From the NCBI GenBank assembly GCA_963772165.1, contig CAVYWA010000005.1, positions 434,001 to 498,000 of the forward strand: a stretch of DNA of 64,000 bases, in the 5' to 3' direction. The translations under genes were made by a program, and so were the position numbers. This document shows positions 17,165-25,857 of the stretch, one piece after another. The notes beneath the pieces were generated by a model, which saw only the letters and a program-made list of their open reading frames with translations, was not told the DNA's origin and did not search any database. The first letter of the stretch is position 1, and every line of letters begins with the position of its first letter. The DNA is from JAGVPT01 sp963772165. Lineage in GTDB: Bacteria > Bacteroidota > Ignavibacteria > UBA10030 > UBA8401.

Positions 17165-20100
17165 GTGAAACCATTACACATGAACGCTCCTCCGCTGTTC
17201 ATTCGTTGCACCTCCTTTCCAACGCTCCGACGCACTGCCGACAACGCTACCCCGCAATGTGAATTCCATATCCTTGCGGATGTAAGAGACAAATATAAAT
17301 TTGACGAATCTCTCTTTGCCATCAGCGGCAATGTCATCTTTCCAAATTTTCACGCTGCGAGAATATTTGCCAAGAAATTGAACGACGCGCGCGACCTTGC
17401 CCGCTTTCCGGAGCAAGGAGTGAAGGCAGGACAGTTAAACGCGCTGGGATTAATCGATGAGATTTACCATTACATTTTACGAGTGTATGAAGAGACCGCT
17501 AATCCGGGTGTTTTTGGGCGTGCGCAAAGTTATCTCAATACAAAGCTCGGCACGGATGAACTCCAAACCGCAATCGCTTCTTTTGTGGCTCTCTTTCCGC
17601 CGCTCAAAGTCTATAAAAAAGAATCGCCGGCTACGGAATACCTGGCCGAAAAAACCGAGGGAAGGTCAAATCAGCACATCACGATCGAAGAATTGATATT
17701 GTTGTATGTAAGTAATTTCAACCCTGCGGCTGCAAAATTCAACGAGCTGTTTTCCGATAAACAGCTTTCGGCAAAAACGAAATATTCGGCGCTTATTAAT
17801 GCGCTGGAAAATTTTTTCAAGACGGAAAAAACGTTTGGGCCAGAAAATCAATTCATTTTTGATCTGCTGCGCGCCCCCATTCTCGCCCATCCCGACAGCC
17901 TCGAGGCTCAACTGGGGTATATCAAATCAAAATGGGGAATGCTTCTTTCTTCGAAATTCTTGGACAGAATTTTAGGAAGTATGGACCTGATTCAAGAGGA
18001 GGATAGAATTGTGTTCGGCGGCGGATCACTCGCCGTTGTTCCATCGTATGACGCAGGTTCATCGGGGCATCAGTCGTACGGTTCGTTCGAAGCCGAACGG
18101 TTTACAACGGATTTGGAGTGGATGCCGAAGGTTGTCCTCCTGGCAAAAAATACGTACGTGTGGCTGGACCAGCTTTCAAAGAAATACCATCGTTCAATTG
18201 TCAAGTTGAATGAAATCCCAGACGAAGAATTGGACCAACTGGCCAGGTGGAATTTTACCGGACTCTGGCTTATCGGCTTATGGGAACGGAGCAATGCCTC
18301 CAGGAAGATCAAACAGTGGACGGGAAATCCTGAAGCGGTGCCGTCTGCATACTCGTTGTATGAATATGAGATTGCCCGCGACATTGGAGGCGAAGAGGCA
18401 TTCCAGAATTTGAGCGGGCGTGCCTGGCAGCGGGGAATCCGTCTTGCGGGAGATATGGTGCCGAACCATATGGGAATCTATTCCAAATGGATCGTCGAAC
18501 ACCCTGAGTATTTTATACAGTCGGACTATTGTCCGTTTCCGAACTATCGTTTTACGGGAGGAGACCTTTCGGAAAATCAGGACGTACAACTCCGTATCGA
18601 AGACGGCTATTGGTCGAAGAAAGATGCCGCGGTTGTTTTTCAAAGAATCGACAATCGGACCGGAAAGATAACCTACGTGTATCACGGGAATGACGGTACG
18701 AATATGCCGTGGAATGACACTGCGCAACTGGATCTGCTCCGTGCAGATGTGCGGGAAGCGATCATTGAGACAATTTTCCACGTAGCCCGGAAATTCTCGA
18801 TCATCCGATTCGACGCGGCAATGACGCTGACCAAGAAACATTTTCAGCGGCTCTGGTATCCTCAACCCGGAACAGGGGGAGATATCCCGTCTCGCGCGGA
18901 CCATGCCTTGAATAAAGAAGAATTTGATAAATTATTCCCGAGCGAATTTTGGCGGGATGTTGTGGACCGGATCAATCAGTATATGCCGAGCACCCTCCTG
19001 TTGGCCGAAGCGTTTTGGCTGATGGAAGGATATTTTGTCCGTACACTCGGCATGCACCGCGTTTACAACAGCGCGTTTATGCACATGCTGATGAAGGAAG
19101 AGAATGAAAAGTATCATCAGCTCATCAAAAATACGTTAGCGTTCAATCCGGAAATTCTGAAGCGCTATGTCAATTTCATGAGCAACCCGGATGAGCAGAC
19201 TGCGATCGCGCAATTCGGGAAAGATGATAAGTATTTCGGCGTTGCACTGATGATGGTCACCCTTCCGGGACTCCCGATGTTCGGGCACGGACAGATCGAA
19301 GGGTATACGGAAAAATACGGGATGGAATATAAACGGGCGTACTACGATGAGTTCCCGGACGGCCAGTTAGTCTTGCGGCATGAGCATGAAGTGTTTCCCA
19401 TCATGAAGAGGAGACATTTATTTAGCGACGTTACAAATTTTGAGTTTTATGATTTTCATGATTCCCGAGGACATGTCAATCATAACGTTTTTGCGTACTC
19501 AAATATGTCCGGTAGCGAACGAGCGCTTATCTTTTACCACAATAAATTCCAGGAATGCAAGGGTTGGATCAGGGTGTCTGCTTTGAAATCAGTGCCATCT
19601 GAAGGAGGCAACAGAAAGAGCGGGGAACGGACTCTTGGTCAAGCATTAGCGTTGAACTCAGACGAAAATTATTTCTATTTGTTCAGAGACTATAAGTCTG
19701 GCCTGGAGTATATTCGCTCGGGGAGAGAACTTCACGAGCGGGGAATGTATGCGGAATTGAAGGCTTTTGAATATCAAATATTTTTGGATTTCAGGGAAGT
19801 CCACGATACAACCGGGGAATACCATGCCATCGCTCACAAATTGCATGGTGGCGGTGTACAGAGTATTAGTCAGGCTCTTGTTGAAATGCGACAAGCGCCG
19901 ATTCATGACGCTATGAAGCTTCTTCTTTCTCAAGACAGTATTACGGCTTTAACGCTGTCTTGCTTGAGCACCGCCAAACCTAAAGGCAAAGCGACACAGA
20001 TCGATGAAGTTCATCATCACTTTGCTGCATTTTTGAACGAAGTAAAAAAGTACATCAACGCGGATACTGATGTGGGGACGATTGCAAAGATATTCGCACG

Positions 20101-20761
20101 AGATGTCGAAGCACTTGCAGCCATCTGGCAGGCCCTGCAGCTTGTTCGAAAGACAAAGGTCAAAGATCAAAAGAGTGACTGGGAAAGTGGATTCCGAAAA
20201 ACAAAAGTTTATAGAACGCTTCGCCAGCCGGCCAATTGCGGTCTCTTGCTTTCTTGGCTCGTCGCCGACAAACTCTCCTATTTCAATTCAGCCGCCACTC
20301 CTGCTTCTGCGAGGATTGATTTGATTTCTCTGCTGAATCTCGAGAAGCCTTTCCGAAAAATTCTTTCGGCCGGCGGACGGAATCATGAACAGGGCCAACG
20401 CGATGTTTGCCTCTTGCGTATCATGGCAAAACATCGGGGCGTTCTTACCGATGCGGACGAACATAATCGTTTTCTAAGGCTCGAACGACTTTTTGATGAT
20501 TATGATGTGCGCGAATATATAAAAGTTAATCTTTACAACGAAACATGGTTTTATAACAAAGAATGCTTTGCAGAAATGATGTATTGGTTGTTTTTAGTTT
20601 CCCTTATCCATGATTGGAAGCTGGAGGATAGGCCGGGAGGAGTAAACGCACTCAAGGCATCGCAGAAATTCTTTTTCATCAATGGAATAGAGAAACTCTC
20701 CGATCGGTCTGAATACGATATCGAGAAGCTGCGCAGAAATTTGTTACTGGAAGAAATATGA
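17165..20761 (+). CDS. Very large alpha-amylase family (GH13) protein with long helical flanks
   Basis: 1198 residues from GTG 17165 (ATG 17180 is an alternative). The centre, about residues 340-760, is a GH13 barrel: region I DMVPNHMG, region II IIRFDAAMTL with the nucleophile Asp, region III LLAEAFW with the acid/base Glu. Region IV reads MSNPDEQTA, so the usual His of NHD is Pro, which may change specificity. About 340 residues before and 400 after the barrel are helical and unassigned. No signal peptide is seen, so a cytoplasmic glucan role is likely. The terminator at 20922 probably ends the unit. Confidence 0.8.
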   Translation: MKPLHMNAPPLFIRCTSFPTLRRTADNATPQCEFHILADVRDKYKFDESLFAISGNVIFPNFHAARIFAKKLNDARDLARFPEQGVKAGQLNALGLIDEIYHYILRVYEETANPGVFGRAQSYLNTKLGTDELQTAIASFVALFPPLKVYKKESPATEYLAEKTEGRSNQHITIEELILLYVSNFNPAAAKFNELFSDKQLSAKTKYSALINALENFFKTEKTFGPENQFIFDLLRAPILAHPDSLEAQLGYIKSKWGMLLSSKFLDRILGSMDLIQEEDRIVFGGGSLAVVPSYDAGSSGHQSYGSFEAERFTTDLEWMPKVVLLAKNTYVWLDQLSKKYHRSIVKLNEIPDEELDQLARWNFTGLWLIGLWERSNASRKIKQWTGNPEAVPSAYSLYEYEIARDIGGEEAFQNLSGRAWQRGIRLAGDMVPNHMGIYSKWIVEHPEYFIQSDYCPFPNYRFTGGDLSENQDVQLRIEDGYWSKKDAAVVFQRIDNRTGKITYVYHGNDGTNMPWNDTAQLDLLRADVREAIIETIFHVARKFSIIRFDAAMTLTKKHFQRLWYPQPGTGGDIPSRADHALNKEEFDKLFPSEFWRDVVDRINQYMPSTLLLAEAFWLMEGYFVRTLGMHRVYNSAFMHMLMKEENEKYHQLIKNTLAFNPEILKRYVNFMSNPDEQTAIAQFGKDDKYFGVALMMVTLPGLPMFGHGQIEGYTEKYGMEYKRAYYDEFPDGQLVLRHEHEVFPIMKRRHLFSDVTNFEFYDFHDSRGHVNHNVFAYSNMSGSERALIFYHNKFQECKGWIRVSALKSVPSEGGNRKSGERTLGQALALNSDENYFYLFRDYKSGLEYIRSGRELHERGMYAELKAFEYQIFLDFREVHDTTGEYHAIAHKLHGGGVQSISQALVEMRQAPIHDAMKLLLSQDSITALTLSCLSTAKPKGKATQIDEVHHHFAAFLNEVKKYINADTDVGTIAKIFARDVEALAAIWQALQLVRKTKVKDQKSDWESGFRKTKVYRTLRQPANCGLLLSWLVADKLSYFNSAATPASARIDLISLLNLEKPFRKILSAGGRNHEQGQRDVCLLRIMAKHRGVLTDADEHNRFLRLERLFDDYDVREYIKVNLYNETWFYNKECFAEMMYWLFLVSLIHDWKLEDRPGGVNALKASQKFFFINGIEKLSDRSEYDIEKLRRNLLLEEI

Positions 20762-20838
20762 GTTATCGAACACGGGAGAGGATTTCGATACTATGAAAAA
20801 TGGCGAGTACGCAGTTATCTTTTTTATGCTTTTTATTA

Positions 20839-20866
20839 TTGACTTTTCATTTTTTATCCTTATATT
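20839..20866 (+). promoter_or_regulatory. Promoter in front of a short structured transcript
   Basis: TTGACT (20839-20844), 16 bases, TATATT (20861-20866). A start near 20874 would give a transcript of about 85 nt ending at the terminator at 20958. Confidence 0.45.
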
Positions 20867-20873
20867 TATATCA

Positions 20874-20958
20874 GACCTGTGTGACGCTTCCTCCCCTGAG
20901 CGTCGCACCTAGAAAGGGTCGAGCCTGGCGTTCCCCCCCAACGCCGGGCTTTTTTTTT
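20874..20958 (+). ncRNA. Candidate small RNA (or attenuator leader) with two hairpins
   Basis: Hairpin one pairs GACGCT (20883-20888) with AGCGTC around a pyrimidine-rich loop; hairpin two is the terminator described separately. A promoter lies directly upstream. No small-RNA family is recognised; it is not the SRP RNA, since the conserved GGAAGCAGCC segment is absent. It could also be an attenuator for the DUF3098 gene that begins 30 bases later. Confidence 0.4.
20922..20958 (+). terminator. Strong Rho-independent terminator
   Basis: 11-bp stem AGCCTGGCGTT (20922-20932) with AACGCCGGGCT (20940-20950), loop of seven C, then eight T. It ends transcripts from the GH13 gene and from the candidate small RNA. 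Confidence 0.85.
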
Positions 20959-20987
20959 CTGATCAATTTTGTCATACGAGGTCGAGC

Positions 20988-21290
20988 GTGGCTAAAGTAA
21001 ACAAAGAAAAGGAAAAACCTGGAAAACGAAAGGCGAAGAAAATTGAAATTCTTCCGCTGGAGGCGGTCAATTATAAAATTCTCATCGCCGGCGTTGTCGT
21101 AGTTGTATTAGGCTATGTCGCGCTTGGGATGGAGCCGTGGGATGGATTTATGGCATTAACCGTCGCCCCGATACTGCTCCTCATCGGATATTGTGTCGTC
21201 ATCCCGGTTGGAATTATCTATCGCAAGAAGAAAGTGGAAAATGCCACTTCAATGACAGGGCAACAGCCTGAAGCGGTTTCTCAAAGTTAA
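20988..21290 (+). CDS. DUF3098-type small membrane protein
   Basis: 100 residues from GTG 20988. A Lys-rich cytoplasmic N-terminus (KEKEKPGKRKAKK) is followed by two membrane helices, ILIAGVVVVVLGYVALG and ALTVAPILLLIGYCVVIPVG, separated by a short loop with MEPWDG, and a polar tail. This is the layout of DUF3098 proteins, found mainly in Bacteroidota and relatives, often near cell-division or wall genes; none of those is adjacent here. Function unknown. Confidence 0.7.
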   Translation: MAKVNKEKEKPGKRKAKKIEILPLEAVNYKILIAGVVVVVLGYVALGMEPWDGFMALTVAPILLLIGYCVVIPVGIIYRKKKVENATSMTGQQPEAVSQS

Positions 21291-21347
21291 ATGAATTGAG
21301 TAGTGCAGGAATTGAGAACCGTCCTGGCATGTAAAACAGGATTTTTC

Positions 21348-22337
21348 TTACCGGAACAAGGGGGAAAGAATCCAGTATGTCACGGCGGAAACTGCAGCAG
21401 AAAGCGGTATCGTTAATATCCACGCTATTACAATTCTCCCCGCAACCCCCCAACGAACAGCGGACAACCTTTTTGTCGCGCCGACTCCCATAATGGCTCC
21501 CGTGATGGTGTGTGTGGTGCTCACGCTGATGCCGCCGAATGCAGTAGCAAGGAGTGTAATTCCGCCGGCAGTCTCGGCGCAGAATCCGTCGGCCGGTTTC
21601 AGTTTGGTCACTTTTTGACCCATCGTTTTTACAATTCTCCATCCGCCGAACAATGTTCCCGAGGCAATCGCTATGTGGGAACAAATGATCACCCAAAACG
21701 GAACATGAAATGTTGCTAAGTATCCGGCTGACACAAGCAACCCGGTTATGATGCCCATCGTTTTCTGCGCGTCGTTGGTGCCATGGCCCAAACTATAAAG
21801 CGCCGCTGACAGCAATTGAAGCCTGCGAAAGAGGCGATTGATTTTTGACGATGGCTTCTTATTGAAAATCCACATAAGGATGACCATCAAAACGAACGCG
21901 ATCAGCATTCCGATGAGGGGTGCGAGTGCGATGAAGACAAGCGTCATTGTCCAACCGCCATAGATAATTGAGCCGAAGCCCGCTTTGGCAATAGCGGCAC
22001 CGGCATAGCCGCCCATGAGAGCGTGCGAAGAGCTCGATGGAAGGCCGGAATACCAGGTCACGAGATTCCAGACGATTGCGCCCAACAGTCCGCAGAGAAT
22101 AACATACTCATTGACGCTGTCAAGCTTTACGAGCCCCGAACCGATGGTTTTCGCAACACGGACGTCGAAGAGAAACGCTGCAACTAAATTGAAAAAAGCC
22201 GCCCACACAACCGCTTTGCGCGGCGTTAGCACACGGGTGGAAACGATAGTGGCGATTGAGTTTGCAGAATCATGAAATCCGTTCAGAAAATCGAAAATCA
22301 AAGCGACGAAAATAATACAAACAATTAATGGCAACAT
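21348..22337 (-). CDS. pit: Low-affinity inorganic phosphate transporter, PiT family
   Basis: 329-residue PiT permease with about ten membrane helices. Both signature repeats are present: GFHDSANSIATIVSTR near the N-terminus and GHGTNDAQKTMGII near residue 195. PiT proteins take up metal-phosphate with protons or sodium. The length is short for the family because the cytoplasmic loop is small. It is encoded 21 bp after the DUF47 gene, the usual pair, and both read leftwards. The start gives the typical hydrophobic N-terminus. Confidence 0.95.
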   Translation of the reverse strand: MLPLIVCIIFVALIFDFLNGFHDSANSIATIVSTRVLTPRKAVVWAAFFNLVAAFLFDVRVAKTIGSGLVKLDSVNEYVILCGLLGAIVWNLVTWYSGLPSSSSHALMGGYAGAAIAKAGFGSIIYGGWTMTLVFIALAPLIGMLIAFVLMVILMWIFNKKPSSKINRLFRRLQLLSAALYSLGHGTNDAQKTMGIITGLLVSAGYLATFHVPFWVIICSHIAIASGTLFGGWRIVKTMGQKVTKLKPADGFCAETAGGITLLATAFGGISVSTTHTITGAIMGVGATKRLSAVRWGVAGRIVIAWILTIPLSAAVSAVTYWILSPLFR

Positions 22338-22358
22338 AATATCGAATAGCTTGAGTGG

Positions 22359-23006
22359 TTAGGCATGCTTGATCACAATTCCTTCGAGCACATTTGCGAC
22401 GTCTTCGCATTTATCCGTTGCAGTCTCTAATCCTACATAGATTTCCTTAAGTTTGATAATCTGGATCGGATCCTTTTCCTTCTCGAAAAGTTCTGCAACG
22501 GCTTGTTCAAAAACTGCATCAGCAGCGTTTTCGTATTCATTGACCTTGAGGAATACTTTCTGCAGCTCGTCGAATTGTTGAATATTTCTTAAAAGGTTTA
22601 CTCCATGCTGGACCTCATTGATGGACAGCTCAAGGATATCAGCCAATTGAGCCATTTTTGGCGGCCAGCTTTTCAATTTATAGAGAACAAAGCGCCCGGC
22701 GCTTCCGTCCATGTGGTCTAAAATATCATCGAGGGATGACGCAAGAGTATGGATGTCTTCTCTGTCTAGCGGGGTGACAAACGTCGAGTTCAATTCGGAG
22801 AAAATTTTATGTGTGACAGTATCGCCCTCGTGTTCATGGTCATGGATCTGATTAATCAGTACTTCGATTTCAGATTTATTTTTTGTGAGAGCGATTTTTT
22901 TCATCACTTCCGCGGCGTTAACGAGGTTTTGGGCGGACTCTTCCAGTAACGTGAAGAATTTGTCATCTTTTGGCAGAAGTTTCTGAATGAGTTGGTCAAA
23001 TTTCAT
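22359..23006 (-). CDS. DUF47 (PhoU-like) phosphate transport regulator
   Basis: 215-residue all-helical DUF47 protein, the PhoU-like partner of PiT transporters. Seen: FFTLLEESAQNLVNAAEVMKK near the N-terminus, IHDHEHEGDTVTHKIFSELN and LDREDIHTLASSLDDILDHMDG, which hold the acidic metal-binding clusters of PhoU folds, and a C-terminal ETATDKCEDVANVLEGIVIKHA (last 22 residues). Expected to control or gate phosphate import. It is the first gene of the operon with pit. Confidence 0.93.
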   Translation of the reverse strand: MKFDQLIQKLLPKDDKFFTLLEESAQNLVNAAEVMKKIALTKNKSEIEVLINQIHDHEHEGDTVTHKIFSELNSTFVTPLDREDIHTLASSLDDILDHMDGSAGRFVLYKLKSWPPKMAQLADILELSINEVQHGVNLLRNIQQFDELQKVFLKVNEYENAADAVFEQAVAELFEKEKDPIQIIKLKEIYVGLETATDKCEDVANVLEGIVIKHA

Positions 23007-23210
23007 CGGAGTTTTCTGGATTGTTTGCAGTAATTATTTTTTCCGTCCTAAAGGTACACATTATGTATCTGTGATTCAACGAATTTTAGCGCTAAGCAAA
23101 AAAATCAATTTTAAGGAAGAGGGAATAGCTGAGCTTTTACATGCTATGGCGGTACAAGCGGCGACAGGATAGGCAGTGTTACGGCTTGGGTTCTTTTCTT
23201 AATAAGAAAT

Positions 23211-23275
23211 GATTGCGAGGCGTTTTTTGCCAAAGCAATTCCCCAGGTGAACGGGGGATTGCTTCGCTCGCAATG
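23211..23275. repeat. Long palindromic intergenic repeat
   Basis: Arms ATTGCGAG...AAAGCAATTCCCC and GGGGGATTGCTTCGCTCGCAAT pair over most of the element (23211-23275). The first 25 bases match the repeat at 5653-5677. It lies outside the integrative element, about 265 bases before its left end. Confidence 0.6.
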
Positions 23276-23329
23276 GCCTTTAAATTATAACACTCCCTCG
23301 GGATACATTCTATTAGGTGCTGGCGCAGT

Positions 23330-23453
23330 TTGTCATCCCCGCGAAAGCGGGTCGAAGACTCGACTCGTTGAGAGTCCAAATAATTCTTTTTGCTCCATAC
23401 TGAATGCCCACTGGAGTTTATCCCGTACTTGACACGGGATGGGCGTGACAATT
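23330..23453. repeat. Second intergenic repeat type with TGTCATCCC / GGGCGTGACA ends
   Basis: Starts with TGTCATCCCCGCGAAAGCGG and closes with GACACGGGATGGGCGTGACA, so the termini are inverted. This is the shape of scattered palindromic repeats seen in many genomes. The rest of the 23007-23538 gap has no credible gene; a TATAAT at 23517-23522 probably belonged to the native tRNA-Lys promoter. Confidence 0.5.
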
Positions 23454-23538
23454 TCTTGCTCAAACTGAGCCACTACTTTCTATTGCATATCGGCGTAAAA
23501 ATTGATATATTAAATTTATAATCATGGAATTTTGTATA

Positions 23539-23577
23539 TCGAGCGTGTAGCTCAGGGGTAGAGCATCTGCCTTTTAA
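23539..23577 (+). repeat. Left attachment site (attL): stump of tRNA-Lys
   Basis: 39 bases identical to 33992-34030, covering two bases upstream and the first 37 bases of the tRNA, ending after CCTTTTAA in the anticodon loop, where the sequence then leaves the tRNA. Confidence 0.9.
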
Positions 23578-23630
23578 TTTCATGCCGACCTTTCATTTAC
23601 CGCCTATTTTCAGCCTTCTTTTGAAACACG

Positions 23631-23652
23631 TCTAACACAATTTCTAACACTT
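23631..23652 (+). repeat. Arm-type repeat, left end
   Basis: 22 bases made of two copies of TCTAACAC separated by six bases; identical at 21 of 22 positions to 33908-33929 at the other end. Position (54 bases from the core) and doubling are those of integrase arm-binding sites. Confidence 0.6.
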
Positions 23653-23705
23653 TTTTTTCCTGAAAGCGTGACACGTCTCCGAGACATTGATAAAGGAGAC
23701 CCGTC

Positions 23706-24719
23706 ATGCCCTCCCTCTTCCGCCACCCCAAGTCAGGAATCTTTTACGCGATCCACCGAGTAAACAAAAAGCAAGTCTGGAGAACGTTAAAAACGCGCAA
23801 CAGGCTCGTAGCTCACTCCGAATTTGCAAAGGTGGTTCAGAATTCCGATCCGAGGCGAAAAACGCTCCTATCGAACCAGATCAAAGAATTCATTGACCAT
23901 GTCAGTTCCACACGAGGCGTGAAGACATGCAAGATTTATGAGCACGCACTCCGACGATTCTTGGTGATCACAGGCGATATACCTGTTTCGGATGTAAACG
24001 AACGTCACTTTGACAAGTTTGTCTCAGAAACAGTCAAGACAATCAGTAATGTCTCCGCAAACGTCCAGATTCGCGCCCTAAAGGCTTTTTTCAATTGTTT
24101 GAAGAGATGGAAGGTGTTATCCGCAAGTCCATTGGAAGGGGCTAAACAGCTTCGAGTAGAAGAGAAGATGCCAGCCTACTTTTCGGAGGAAGAACTCCAC
24201 CAATATCTGAATACTATAAAAAACGATTCTTGGCTCTATGAAATAGTTATTTTCGCCGTGCTCACAGGGACAAGATTAGGAGAGATCGTAAACCTCCAAT
24301 GGAAGGATGTTGATTTAGCTAACAAGCGAATATTCATTCAAAGCTCTCTTTCATATCAAACAAAATCAGGGAAGGCGCGAGCCATCCCCATCAGCGAAAA
24401 CCTTTGGAGATGTTTATCGACTAAAAGTGACCGACAAGGCTATGTTTTTCGAGGGAGAAGGAACGGAGGGAGAGCATATTTAGCATTTGTTAGTCGGCAG
24501 TTTAAGAAATCAATTCGAATGGGAGGCTTTAGCGAGGAGCTTCATTTTCATTCATTACGGCATACCTTTGCCAGCTTATTGGTAAAAGGAGGGATCTCAC
24601 TATATCAGGTTCAAAAACTACTGGGACATTCAAACATACAGGTTACTCAGATGTACGCTCATCTTGAGCCATCAAATCTCCACAACGCTGTGAATATCTT
24701 AGATTTCGGCTCCTCATGA
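23706..24719 (+). CDS. Tyrosine recombinase (integrase) at the left end
   Basis: 337-residue phage-type integrase. A SAM-like core-binding domain occupies about residues 55-140 and the catalytic domain 155-337 with the full set R190 (TGTRLGEI), K220 or K223, H282 and R285 (HSLRHTFAS), H308 (LLGHSN) and the nucleophile Y317 (TQMYAHL). It is adjacent to attL and transcribed into the element. GATAAAGGAG precedes the start. Expected to catalyse integration at the tRNA-Lys site, alone or with the second recombinase at 32621. Confidence 0.93.
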   Translation: MPSLFRHPKSGIFYAIHRVNKKQVWRTLKTRNRLVAHSEFAKVVQNSDPRRKTLLSNQIKEFIDHVSSTRGVKTCKIYEHALRRFLVITGDIPVSDVNERHFDKFVSETVKTISNVSANVQIRALKAFFNCLKRWKVLSASPLEGAKQLRVEEKMPAYFSEEELHQYLNTIKNDSWLYEIVIFAVLTGTRLGEIVNLQWKDVDLANKRIFIQSSLSYQTKSGKARAIPISENLWRCLSTKSDRQGYVFRGRRNGGRAYLAFVSRQFKKSIRMGGFSEELHFHSLRHTFASLLVKGGISLYQVQKLLGHSNIQVTQMYAHLEPSNLHNAVNILDFGSS

Positions 24720-24804
24720 AAAGAGGATTGTTTATCCGGATGAGACGATTAAGGTTGAACAGAGAAAAGTGGCAATCAATAGGAACCACTCAAAATGGCA
24801 ATAC

Positions 24805-24833
24805 TTGACGATCCTTCTGAATATGTGTAGATT
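24805..24833 (+). promoter_or_regulatory. Promoter of the small zinc-ribbon gene
   Basis: TTGACG (24805-24810), 17 bases, TAGATT (24828-24833), 34 bases before the ATG. Confidence 0.45.
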
Positions 24834-24866
24834 TACATAACTTAAAAGTTCAAGGGAGGAAAACTT

Positions 24867-25058
24867 ATGAAATGCCCCATTGTAACATGCAAGCACACTT
24901 TGAGAGAGATAGAAAAGCCCAAGAATTATTACAAATGCTTTGACCCACCCGGATGTGGAAGAATCTTTAAGTTAAAAAGGATAAGAACAGATGATCATTA
25001 TCTTCTCATGGAACTTAAAGATGGGAAGGTTGTAAAAGAATATGCTGTACAAATTTAA
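24867..25058 (+). CDS. Small zinc-binding protein of the element
   Basis: 63 residues with cysteines at 3, 8, 24 and 30 (CPIVTC and YKCFDPPGC), spaced like a treble-clef or zinc-ribbon knuckle, followed by a short beta-rich tail MELKDGKVVKEYAVQI. A strong GGGAGG precedes the start, and a promoter lies just upstream. The function is unknown; such small zinc proteins in mobile elements are often DNA- or RNA-binding regulators, but nothing here proves it. Confidence 0.6.
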   Translation: MKCPIVTCKHTLREIEKPKNYYKCFDPPGCGRIFKLKRIRTDDHYLLMELKDGKVVKEYAVQI

Positions 25059-25137
25059 AGAAGCCAAATACTTCAAAAGATCATATCATTAAGCGAGGAA
25101 ACATAGAGAGATAAGAAGTGAAATAATTCCAATCATT

Positions 25138-25269
25138 CCATACTGAAAACTCGCAATTTTCTAAACGGACAGAATGCTTTGGAGTGCACCCAATGGGCGC
25201 ACTCATTGCGTTTGTTCCGTAGGTATGCGAGTACCCTCAGTATGGACGTAGTGATGTTGCGCCCTTTTT
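25138..25269 (+). ncRNA. Nested palindrome with a possible alternative terminator
   Basis: 25138-25245 folds on itself: CCATACTGA with TCAGTATGG outside, ACTCGCA with TGCGAGT next, ACGGA with TCCGT, and GAGTGCACCC with GGGCGCACTC at the centre. The inner right arm GGGCGCA (25195-25201) can instead pair with TGCGCCC (25258-25264), which is followed by TTTTTATTTTT. The two pairings exclude each other, as in attenuators or riboswitches. It lies in the leader of the secreted-protein gene at 25300. No known RNA family is recognised. Confidence 0.4.
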
Positions 25270-25299
25270 ATTTTTAATCTAAACGGAAAGGATTCAGGG

Positions 25300-25857
25300 A
25301 TGAAAAAGATTATCTTTATCGGACTAATATTAGCAAATGTTACGGTTGCTCAGACCGACTTCAACAGCGGCTTTGGCGAATATACGTTTGGCAGTTCTTT
25401 CAATTCTATTCTGCAAAAATTAATTAGGAAACATTTCGTTCAACTAAGAGTTGAGTATAATGAAGCTTGGTTGAGTGTTTTAAGTCACTCGTATGTTACC
25501 CTTGATTGCGATATAAACGACAGCACCGGAAAACAATGGCTACGCCTTGAGTTTTTCAATGACAGCCTTTTCGTGATTGGTCTTCAAGGTACAGATGCTT
25601 TCACTGATTCCTTAAACAGAGAGTTTAAATTTGTTTTCCAAATAGAACAGCCCTTATTCGGCTCACCACATACCAAGTATCCTAAAGATTCCAATGAATA
25701 TTACTTGGTTGACCAAGTTCGCATTAATTACGAGACAATGGGACAGAGATATGAGTTACGCCTTAAAAATATAGATGATGAATACATCGAATCAAAGAAC
25801 AAGGCAAAGAAATTGCAGGAAAATGGGGCATCAACATGGAGTAGGGTAAAAGGATAA
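25300..25857 (+). CDS. Secreted protein of unknown function
   Basis: 185 residues. A cleavable signal peptide MKKIIFIGLILANVTVAQ is clear, with cleavage likely after VAQ or TVA. The mature part begins DFNSGFGEYTFGSSFNSIL, the kind of GxxF/WGxS start found in other exported proteins of this phylum (compare HWGMTFREV in the gene at 49005). It has no cysteines for lipidation at the cleavage site and no membrane helix later. A GGAAAGGA precedes the ATG. It is preceded by a large RNA-like fold. No family is recognised. Confidence 0.65.
   Translation: MKKIIFIGLILANVTVAQTDFNSGFGEYTFGSSFNSILQKLIRKHFVQLRVEYNEAWLSVLSHSYVTLDCDINDSTGKQWLRLEFFNDSLFVIGLQGTDAFTDSLNREFKFVFQIEQPLFGSPHTKYPKDSNEYYLVDQVRINYETMGQRYELRLKNIDDEYIESKNKAKKLQENGASTWSRVKG

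Noticed and set aside
20874..20958. SRP (4.5S-like) RNA
   Set aside because: The conserved GGTC...GGAAGCAGCC apical part is absent and the T-tailed stem is a normal terminator.
20800..21000. 66-codon frame across the candidate small RNA and terminator
   Set aside because: It would read straight through a perfect terminator hairpin and has unlikely composition.
25138..25245. Integron attC site
   Set aside because: The fold is similar in size, but the required GTTRRRY and RYYYAAC boxes at the ends are missing and no integron integrase is present.
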